The translations under genes and the position numbers were made by a program. A stretch of DNA of 47,076 nucleotides, taken from contig DAONJL010000001.1 of NCBI GenBank assembly GCA_035405645.1, forward strand, positions 1,993 through 49,068, in the 5' to 3' direction. Shown in pieces: positions 25,969 to 32,665 of this stretch. Every line of letters begins with the position of its first letter. Within the stretch, counting starts at the first letter, position 1. The DNA is from DAONJL01 sp035405645 [NCBI: bacterium]. GTDB taxonomy: Bacteria; JAGOBX01; DAONJL01. Under the pieces are notes generated by a model. It was not told the DNA's origin and ran no database searches. It saw nothing but the letters and a program-made list of their open reading frames with translations.

Positions 25969-27146
25969 AAATATTAATAATTGAAAGGCATCCTTCTTAT
26001 AATATTTTTTTGCCTGATATAAAAGAAGCATTTGAAAAAAATGGCAATATCTGTCAAATTATAAAATCCGACATAAGTGATGAAATAATAAAAAATATAA
26101 AAATATTTCAACCTCATTATTTATTTACTATAACAATTTTTCCTGACATTTCAAAAATTGCTTTGAATTTTAAAATTCCTGTTATTCATTATGAACTTGA
26201 TAAAATAATGAATATTACTTATTTCGATGAAACTTTATATTCTGATTATGATATTATTTTTACTACTTATAAAGATGATGTAAAAAAATTTAAAAATGTC
26301 AAAGTAAAAAATATTTTTTATTTACCTTTTGCTTATAATATTAAACATCATAATTTAAGTAATCGCGAATATAAATTTAATCTTTCATTTGTTGGTTCAT
26401 TATTATATAAAATTAATAATGATTATAAAAAATATATTCAAATTTTAACAGAGCAAATCAGACAGGTGAATGATATAAATTTATGGAATTTATTTAAAAA
26501 ATATATTCAAATATTAAACAAAATCTTATTCATTCAATTTGAATATTATACAAAAAAAAATGAATTCAAAATTCCAGAATTAATTGAAAAATATTTTAGA
26601 AATTTTGACGACTTATTAAATAATTTTTTAGTGAATAAAGAAATTCTAATTAATTTAATTTCAAAAGAAGCAGCATATCAACAGCGTTTATTTTTCATTT
26701 CAAATTTAGATGAAATAAATGTTTTTGGTAATAATGATTGGGCAGAATTAAAACTACCAAATCTCAAATATCACGGTTTTATTGATGGTTATACTGGTGC
26801 AAGTAAAATTTATTATGAAACAAAAATAAATTTAGATATTACACGTATCTATCAATTAGATGGTTTTAGTGATAGAATTTTCAATGTATTATATTCTCAA
26901 GGTTTTTTATTAGTCAACCGCAGTGATGCTATTCTTGAATTGTTTGAAGATAAAAAAGAAATTGTAACTTATCAATCTTTAGAAGAATTAAAAGATTTGA
27001 TTAATTATTATTTACAAAATGAAACAGCACGAGAACAAATAGCAAAAAATGGCTATGAAAAAACAGTTAGTGAACACTCATTTATAAATAGAACAAAATA
27101 TATTCTTGAAGTTAGTAATAAAATCACTGGATATAATAATAATTAA
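25965..27146 (+). CDS. CgeB-like glycosyltransferase
   Basis: 393 residues with a GT-B layout. The N-terminal half resembles DUF3880/CgeB proteins (MKILIIERHPSYN; FQPHYLFTITIFPDISK; DIIFTTYKDDV; LPFAYNIKHH; LSFVGSLL), and the C-terminal half has the nucleotide-sugar donor region (INLDITRIYQLDGFSDRIFNVLYSQGFLLV, then ELFEDKKEIVTYQSLEELKDLI). CgeB-type enzymes glycosylate surface structures such as spore coats, flagella or exopolysaccharide. Co-translation with a response regulator is unusual. It is convergent with the next gene, only three bases between stops. Confidence 0.75.
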   Translation: MKILIIERHPSYNIFLPDIKEAFEKNGNICQIIKSDISDEIIKNIKIFQPHYLFTITIFPDISKIALNFKIPVIHYELDKIMNITYFDETLYSDYDIIFTTYKDDVKKFKNVKVKNIFYLPFAYNIKHHNLSNREYKFNLSFVGSLLYKINNDYKKYIQILTEQIRQVNDINLWNLFKKYIQILNKILFIQFEYYTKKNEFKIPELIEKYFRNFDDLLNNFLVNKEILINLISKEAAYQQRLFFISNLDEINVFGNNDWAELKLPNLKYHGFIDGYTGASKIYYETKINLDITRIYQLDGFSDRIFNVLYSQGFLLVNRSDAILELFEDKKEIVTYQSLEELKDLINYYLQNETAREQIAKNGYEKTVSEHSFINRTKYILEVSNKITGYNNN

Positions 27147-27149
27147 AAA

Positions 27150-27767
27150 CTATAAAAAAGATAAATAATTTTTTTCTTCGCCTATTGTTGATATCTCACA
27201 ATGACCAGGATAAATAATTGTTTCATCAGGTAAAAGAAATAATTTCTTTTTTATTGAATTAACTAATTGCTCAAAATTTCCTGTTGGCAAATCTGTTCGT
27301 CCATAACTATTGTGAAATAAAGTATCACCTGTAAAAATAATATTATTATCGTAAAAATAATAACATAAAGAACCAATAGTATGTCCTGGTGTGGCAATTA
27401 CTTCAATATTAAAATTTATAAATTGATATTTACCTTCACTTATAAATGAATAGTTATTACTTAATTGTAAATCTTCATAAAAAAATAATTTTGCATTTTC
27501 TTTTTGTGTTTTATAATGTTCTTCTTCTTCTCTGGAAAAATAAAATGGAATACTATATTTTTTTTGTAAATAATAAACAGCACCAATATGGTCAAAATGA
27601 GTATGTGTTAGTAAAATAACTTTTGGTTGAAAATTTTCTTTTTCTATTTGTGATATTATTTTTTTTGTCTCTGCACCTGGGTCAATTATTATAGCTTCGT
27701 TTTTCTCATTAACTAAAATATAGCAATTTGTTTCTAATGGTCCTACTATTAATGTTATTAATTTCAT
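27150..27767 (-). CDS. MBL-fold metallo-hydrolase (GloB-like)
   Basis: 205 residues of the metallo-beta-lactamase fold, in the short hydroxyacylglutathione-hydrolase-like (YcbL) group. The dinuclear metal motif is HTHFDHIG (HxHxDH), with later ligands in ATPGHTIGSLCYYF and FTGDTLFHNSYGRTDLP, and a final YPGHCEIS. It may hydrolyse thioesters or act in persulfide or methylglyoxal metabolism. Nothing in the sequence chooses a substrate. It is the last gene of the long minus-strand run and follows dapB by 27 bases. Confidence 0.9.
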   Translation of the reverse strand: MKLITLIVGPLETNCYILVNEKNEAIIIDPGAETKKIISQIEKENFQPKVILLTHTHFDHIGAVYYLQKKYSIPFYFSREEEEHYKTQKENAKLFFYEDLQLSNNYSFISEGKYQFINFNIEVIATPGHTIGSLCYYFYDNNIIFTGDTLFHNSYGRTDLPTGNFEQLVNSIKKKLFLLPDETIIYPGHCEISTIGEEKNYLSFL

Positions 27768-27794
27768 TTTTAAATTGAATTAAAATCAGATAAA

Positions 27795-28601
27795 TTAAAT
27801 GCCAAGAACATCATTCATATTATAAAAACCTGATAATTTATTATTTAACCAGATTGCGGCTTTTACTGCACCAACTGCAAATGTCATACGACTATGCGCT
27901 TTATGTGTTAATTCTATTCGTTCGCCTTCCATTGCAAATATAACTGTATGTTCACCAACTATATCACCTGCACGAATAGCAAACACTCCAATCTCCTTTT
28001 TTGGTCGCTTACCAATTATACCATCTCGTCCTGTTTTTATTACTTCATTAAGTTGCCAATCAAGTGTCTTTGCAATATTATCAGCAAGTTTTAAAGCAGT
28101 GCCACTTGGTGCATCTTTTTTTAAATTATGATGATATTCAACAATCTCAATATCAGCATCATAGCCTATTATTTTTGATACTTCTTCTACTAATTTAAAT
28201 AACAAATTTACACCTGTACTCATATTTGGTGATAAAACAATTGCTATATTTTTGCTGTAATTCTTTATTTCATTTAATTGCGCTTCATTTAAGCCTGTTG
28301 TTCCTATTACTATTTTTTTCTTATATTCATTTACTACTTTTATATTATTTAATGTTGCTTCTGGTGTTGTAAAATCAATTATTATATCAATATCATTTAT
28401 AATTTTTTTTATATCATCTTGAATAATTAAATCAGTTTTAATTCCACTCGCTGAAATAACATTCTTTCCTATTTCAGTCGAATCTTTCTTTTCAAAACAT
28501 CCACTTAAAACTACATTTTTTTCTTTTAAAACAGCATCGACTATCATTTTTCCCATTTTACCTGCGCAACCAGCAACACCTATTTTTATCATATCATTCA
28601 C
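27795..28601 (-). CDS. dapB: 4-hydroxy-tetrahydrodipicolinate reductase
   Basis: 268 residues, typical DapB, which makes tetrahydrodipicolinate for lysine and diaminopimelate synthesis. Motifs: GVAGCAGKMGKMI (NAD(P)-binding loop), IDFTTPEATLNN, GTTGLN, and the catalytic/substrate loop IVEYHHNLKKDAPSGTA with Lys and His, then FAIRAGDIVGEHTV. AGGTGG stands five bases before ATG 28601. Other dap genes are absent here. The implied diaminopimelate use fits a peptidoglycan-containing cell. Confidence 0.95.
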   Translation of the reverse strand: MNDMIKIGVAGCAGKMGKMIVDAVLKEKNVVLSGCFEKKDSTEIGKNVISASGIKTDLIIQDDIKKIINDIDIIIDFTTPEATLNNIKVVNEYKKKIVIGTTGLNEAQLNEIKNYSKNIAIVLSPNMSTGVNLLFKLVEEVSKIIGYDADIEIVEYHHNLKKDAPSGTALKLADNIAKTLDWQLNEVIKTGRDGIIGKRPKKEIGVFAIRAGDIVGEHTVIFAMEGERIELTHKAHSRMTFAVGAVKAAIWLNNKLSGFYNMNDVLGI

Positions 28602-28611
28602 ACCACCTATT

Positions 28612-29085
28612 TTATTGTATTATTCTATCTATATTAAATTCAAAAATAATTTTGTTATCAAATCCTAAAATCTCGTTTAATTCTCGTTTTACTGCTAATT
28701 CTATATTATGTGCTATTCCATAAAAATTAGTGCCTGGTTTTATGTTTAATATTATTCCAACAAATATTTTATTACCTCTGATATTTACCTCTATTTTTTC
28801 TGTTTTTATTAACTCTATCTCATTTATTACTTTATTTATTAATTGTAATATTAAATTATCAGTTACATATACTGCACCTAAATCTGAATCAATTTTTATT
28901 CTTTGTTTATTTTCATATAATTCTTTAAATTTAAAAACTTCATCTAAAAGTAAGATAACAATAATAATAGTAAAAATAAAATTTAAAAAATTTTTATTAA
29001 TATTAACTAAAAAAAGAATAAGAGCAATTAAAAAAACAAAAATTCTCAAACCTGAAAAAATAAAAAACAATATTTTATTTTTCAT
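28612..29085 (-). CDS. AmaP-like membrane protein of the alkaline-shock family
   Basis: 157 residues. Two transmembrane helices fill the first ~50 residues (FFIFSGLRIFVFLIALILFLV and FIFTIIIVILLLD-like stretches), followed by a cytoplasmic domain rich in beta strands with GAVYVTDNLILQLINKV and a C-terminal region resembling the Asp23 fold. In Gram-positive bacteria AmaP anchors Asp23 to the membrane and its gene lies next to asp23. That is the arrangement here: the adjacent upstream gene encodes an Asp23/Gls24 protein. GAGGCG precedes the ATG. An alternative is a generic DUF322-family membrane protein. Confidence 0.72.
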   Translation of the reverse strand: MKNKILFFIFSGLRIFVFLIALILFLVNINKNFLNFIFTIIIVILLLDEVFKFKELYENKQRIKIDSDLGAVYVTDNLILQLINKVINEIELIKTEKIEVNIRGNKIFVGIILNIKPGTNFYGIAHNIELAVKRELNEILGFDNKIIFEFNIDRIIQ

Positions 29086-29097
29086 TTTACGCCTCTT

Positions 29098-29457
29098 TTA
29101 TTTTTTTTCTTTTTCTTCAAAATGAACCCATTTTACATTTATATTAACTTCTTTAACTTGTAGTCCTGTCATTTCTTCTATTCGCTTCTTTACATTTGAT
29201 TGAATTAAAAACGCTATCTTTGGTATTGATATACCATAATTTACTACAAGCGATAAAGTTACTGAAACAACATTACCTTCTATCTTCACTGATACACCTT
29301 TGCCATAATCTTTCTTACCAAAAAATTCAATTATACCATCTTTAACATTTCCACACATTGAATAAACACCATCTATTTCTGTTGCTGCTGTTGCTGCTAT
29401 ATTTGCTATCACTTCATCATCTATCTGAATATTACCAAAACTTTTTTCTTCATCCAT
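29098..29457 (-). CDS. Asp23/Gls24 family envelope-stress protein (YqhY-like)
   Basis: 119 residues, the usual length. The family signature is IDDEVIANIAATAATEIDGVYSM, followed by KGVSVKIEGNVVSVTLSLVVNYGISIP and a C-terminal helix-strand (KKRIEEMTGLQVKEVNINV). Its position directly after accB-accC matches the accB-accC-yqhY operon of Bacillus subtilis, in which YqhY influences acetyl-CoA carboxylase activity, and its partner AmaP follows. A role tied to fatty-acid synthesis or to membrane stress is therefore plausible but not shown by the sequence. Confidence 0.9.
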   Translation of the reverse strand: MDEEKSFGNIQIDDEVIANIAATAATEIDGVYSMCGNVKDGIIEFFGKKDYGKGVSVKIEGNVVSVTLSLVVNYGISIPKIAFLIQSNVKKRIEEMTGLQVKEVNINVKWVHFEEKEKK

Positions 29458-29460
29458 TTT

Positions 29461-30822
29461 TTATACTCCTTTACTTAATAATTTTGTTATAAAATTTGTA
29501 GTATAATTACCATCTATAAAATCTATGTTATTAATTATTTTCTTATGAAATGGAATTGTTGTTTTTAAGCCTGTAATAATAATTTCATCAAGTGCACGAT
29601 TTAATCTACTTATTGCTTCACGCCGATTATAACCTGATACAATTAATTTTCCTAATAAAGAATCGTAATAAGGTGGAACATCATAATGCTCATAAATATA
29701 CGAATCCATTCGAACGCCTATACCATTTGGAAAATGACAATTTATTATTTTTCCTGTATTTGGCATAAAATTATTATCCGGATCCTCTGCATTTATTCTA
29801 CACTCTATTGAATGTTTTATAAATTTTATATCCTGCTGTTTAAATGGTAATTTATAACCTGCTGATATTAATATCTGCCATTTTACTATATCTATTCCTG
29901 TCCGTTCTTCTGTTATTGGATGCTCAACCTGTATTCGTGTATTCATTTCCATAAAATAAAAATTTTTCTTTTCATCTACTAAAAATTCAATTGTCCCTGC
30001 ATTCTCATAATTTACTGCTCTTGCTATTCCTACTGCTACTTCACAAATCTCATTTCGCACTTTATCATTTAAAAAAGGTGACGGTGTTTCTTCTAATAAT
30101 TTTTGATGTCTTCTCTGTATCGAACAATCCCGTTCACCTAAATGAATTACATTTTTATATTTATCTGCTAAAATCTGAACTTCTATATGATGTGCATATT
30201 TAAAATATTTTTCAATATAAATACTATCATTTTTAAATGCTTCCATTGCTTCTTTCTTTGCTGAATTAAATGCCACTTCCAACTCTGTTTCATTATTAAC
30301 CACACGCATTCCTCGACCGCCGCCACCGGCTGATGCTTTTATTATTATTGGATATCCAATTTTTTTTGCAAAACTTTTTGCTTCTTCTATTGTTTCAATC
30401 ACTTTATCAGAACCGGGAATAACAGGAAAACCTGCTTTTTTTACTGTATCGCGAGCATTTGATTTATTGCCCATTAAATTCATTACAGTAGAATCTGGAC
30501 CAATAAAAACAAGATTACATTGTTTACATATTTCTACAAATTCACTATTTTCCGCTAAAAAACCATAGCCAGGATGAACTGCTTCTGCATTTGAAACTTC
30601 TGCTGCACTTATTATTGCTGGTATATTTAAATAACTTTGCATTGATTTTTCTGGACCTATACAAATTGCACTATCAGCAAATTTAACAGGAAATGATTCT
30701 GTATCTGCTGTGGAATGAACTATTATTGATTTTATGCCAAGGTCTTTACAGGTACGAATTATTCTTAATGCTATTTCACCTCGATTTGCTATTAATATCT
30801 TTTCAAATAATTTTTCTTTCAT
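29461..30822 (-). CDS. accC: Biotin carboxylase subunit of acetyl-CoA carboxylase
   Basis: 453 residues, normal AccC. It carboxylates biotin on AccB using ATP and bicarbonate. Motifs: ILIANRGEIALRIIRTC at the start, HPGYGFLAEN, the ATP-grasp Gly-rich loop KASAGGGGRGMR, HIEVQILAD, ERDCSIQRRHQKLLEETPSP and FYFMEMNTRIQVEHPITEE with metal-binding Glu and catalytic Arg. All are intact. It follows accB by 23 bases; accA and accD are not in the window. Pyruvate carboxylase subunit A is a close relative, but the partner BCCP and fatty-acid context favour AccC. Confidence 0.95.
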   Translation of the reverse strand: MKEKLFEKILIANRGEIALRIIRTCKDLGIKSIIVHSTADTESFPVKFADSAICIGPEKSMQSYLNIPAIISAAEVSNAEAVHPGYGFLAENSEFVEICKQCNLVFIGPDSTVMNLMGNKSNARDTVKKAGFPVIPGSDKVIETIEEAKSFAKKIGYPIIIKASAGGGGRGMRVVNNETELEVAFNSAKKEAMEAFKNDSIYIEKYFKYAHHIEVQILADKYKNVIHLGERDCSIQRRHQKLLEETPSPFLNDKVRNEICEVAVGIARAVNYENAGTIEFLVDEKKNFYFMEMNTRIQVEHPITEERTGIDIVKWQILISAGYKLPFKQQDIKFIKHSIECRINAEDPDNNFMPNTGKIINCHFPNGIGVRMDSYIYEHYDVPPYYDSLLGKLIVSGYNRREAISRLNRALDEIIITGLKTTIPFHKKIINNIDFIDGNYTTNFITKLLSKGV

Positions 30823-30845
30823 TATTCTTTTCTAAAAAATATTTT

Positions 30846-31280
30846 TTATTCTATTTCAAATAATGTCTGACCATATTCAACTGGTTGTGCATTATCTACA
30901 AAAATTCTCTTTATTTTTCCTGTATATGGTGACTTTATTGGATATTCAATTTTCATTGAATTTATAACTGCCAGAATATCACCTTCTTTTATCGCAGCAC
31001 CTTCATTTACAAAGTATCTTTTTGTTTTTGTTGAAATCAAATAAATAAAACCAACTCTTTCTGATTTTATTATTTTCTTTGGCTGGCTCAGAACTTCTTC
31101 TTTTTTCTCGGTTTTTTCTGCTGTTTCTTTTATTTCTGGAATAATTATTTCCTTATTTTGAAATGCTTTTCGAAATCTAATTTTTATTTCATTATCAGCA
31201 TAAGAAACAAAATTTGTTTTTGTTTCATCTGCTAACCAGATTAAATCTCTTATAGTATTTTTTATTTTTTCATTAATCAT
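30846..31280 (-). CDS. accB: Biotin carboxyl carrier protein
   Basis: 144 residues. A helical N-terminal region, a Lys/Glu-rich linker (about 45-72) and the C-terminal biotinyl domain (75-144). The biotin attachment lysine is K110, in NSMKIEYPIKSPYTGKI; the usual AMKM is changed to SMKI, which retains Met-Lys but differs on both sides. The final residues FEIE match the family. It lies between pepP and accC. It should be biotinylated by BirA, encoded elsewhere. Confidence 0.92.
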   Translation of the reverse strand: MINEKIKNTIRDLIWLADETKTNFVSYADNEIKIRFRKAFQNKEIIIPEIKETAEKTEKKEEVLSQPKKIIKSERVGFIYLISTKTKRYFVNEGAAIKEGDILAVINSMKIEYPIKSPYTGKIKRIFVDNAQPVEYGQTLFEIE

Positions 31281-31286
31281 AATATC

Positions 31287-32351
31287 TTATTCTGTTAAAA
31301 TTTCATATCCATTTTTTTTTATTAAAATTGTATTTTCAATTCGTATTCCACCAATGCCTTCAAAATATAAGCCAGGTTCTATTGTTATTACATTATTTTC
31401 TTTTAATACATAATTTTGCTTTGCTGAAATATATGGTAGTTCGTGAATTTCAAGACCTACACCGTGGCCAGTTGAATGTAAAAAATTTTCATCAACTTTA
31501 TTTTCTTTGAAAAAATTTCTAACTAAATTATCTATACTTTTCACTGAAATACCTGCTCTTAATTTTTCTTTTACTCTTGCAATTGTTTCTTCTATTATTT
31601 TATAACTATCTTCTAATTTTTTTGCAATCTTATTTTTGATTTTATTAAGTAATAAAGTTCTTGTCAAGTCAGATTTATAATTGTTATAACATAAACCAAA
31701 ATCAATTAGTATATTGTATTCTGGTAATTTTTTATTTGATAAATAAGTTGAATAATAATGCGGTATAGAAGAATTCGCATCATAAGCAACAATTGGTTCA
31801 AAAGCAAGTGATGAAGAATGCTTTTTTAATCCAACAATATTTATAAAATTTTTTAATTCTACTTCTGATTTTTTTTCATATATTTTTTTTTTTATTATTT
31901 CATTAATTACTTTCTTTGATATATTACAAGCTTTTTTAATATTTTCAATTTCTAATTCATCTTTAATTGCACGAATTTCTTTTAACTTATCACTTATATC
32001 TCTTATTTCACAATTCTTAATAGTCAAAATATTTTTATAATTCTTATAATTTATAAAATCTTCTTCTATAAAAATTGTGTTTATATTTTTAATTATTTTT
32101 TTCAAAAAAAACAATTTTTCTTTTTTAAAACTAATAACTTCAAATTCTTTTATATTATTTTTCGCTGCTTCATAATATCTATTATCAGTAACATAATAAT
32201 CTTTTTTATTTGTTAGAATTATCATTGCTGATGATGAAGTAAAATTTGTTAAATAAAAACAATTGATTGGATTTAATATTAAAATTAGTGATTTTTCTTT
32301 TAATTGCTCTTTTATTTTTTCTTTTCTATTTCTGAAATAAAAACTACTCAT
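31287..32351 (-). CDS. M24 family metallopeptidase (Xaa-Pro aminopeptidase-like)
   Basis: 354 residues. An N-terminal creatinase-like domain (with NPINCFYLTNFTSSSAMIIL) precedes the pita-bread peptidase domain. Its metal ligands are visible in order: Asp in NILIDFGLCYNNYKSDLTRT (two Asp), His in HSTGHGVGLEIHELP, Glu in VITIEPGLYFEGIGGIRIEN and the final Glu in the same segment. It should release N-terminal residues before proline. Placement immediately before accB-accC repeats an order known from Firmicutes. The start ATG overlaps the PilZ gene stop (ATGA). Confidence 0.93.
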   Translation of the reverse strand: MSSFYFRNRKEKIKEQLKEKSLILILNPINCFYLTNFTSSSAMIILTNKKDYYVTDNRYYEAAKNNIKEFEVISFKKEKLFFLKKIIKNINTIFIEEDFINYKNYKNILTIKNCEIRDISDKLKEIRAIKDELEIENIKKACNISKKVINEIIKKKIYEKKSEVELKNFINIVGLKKHSSSLAFEPIVAYDANSSIPHYYSTYLSNKKLPEYNILIDFGLCYNNYKSDLTRTLLLNKIKNKIAKKLEDSYKIIEETIARVKEKLRAGISVKSIDNLVRNFFKENKVDENFLHSTGHGVGLEIHELPYISAKQNYVLKENNVITIEPGLYFEGIGGIRIENTILIKKNGYEILTE

Positions 32352-32665
32352 TTTTCTAATATATCTTCCGGTAACTCAATAAAAGTCAAAAATTCATAAG
32401 CTAACAATAATTCATTATCTTCTTCTATTATTCTAATTAGTTTTGCTTTGTAACTTTCTTTAAATACTTCTTTTAAATTGAATTTTAATGTGTGAATCTT
32501 ATTTATTTCAGGTTCATAAAATTCTTTATTCTTGATTGTATCAACTAACCTGATTTTTACTCCTATTTTTGAAATGTCATCAATAATACCATTAATTAAT
32601 TTTTTTGAACTAACTTCAATAATACATTTTAATTTATATCTTGGCGCTCTTCTTTTTTCATTCAT
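32348..32665 (-). CDS. PilZ domain protein
   Basis: 105 residues forming a single PilZ-type barrel. The c-di-GMP-binding elements are recognisable: RxxxR at R5-R9 (KRRAPRYKL) and D/NxSxxG at D30-G35 (DDISKIGVKI). It should bind cyclic di-GMP and signal through a partner. No diguanylate cyclase is in the window. Its ATG lies inside the last codons of the giant coiled-coil gene (8-base overlap), so both are made together, and that protein is the obvious candidate partner. Confidence 0.85.
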   Translation of the reverse strand: MNEKRRAPRYKLKCIIEVSSKKLINGIIDDISKIGVKIRLVDTIKNKEFYEPEINKIHTLKFNLKEVFKESYKAKLIRIIEEDNELLLAYEFLTFIELPEDILEK

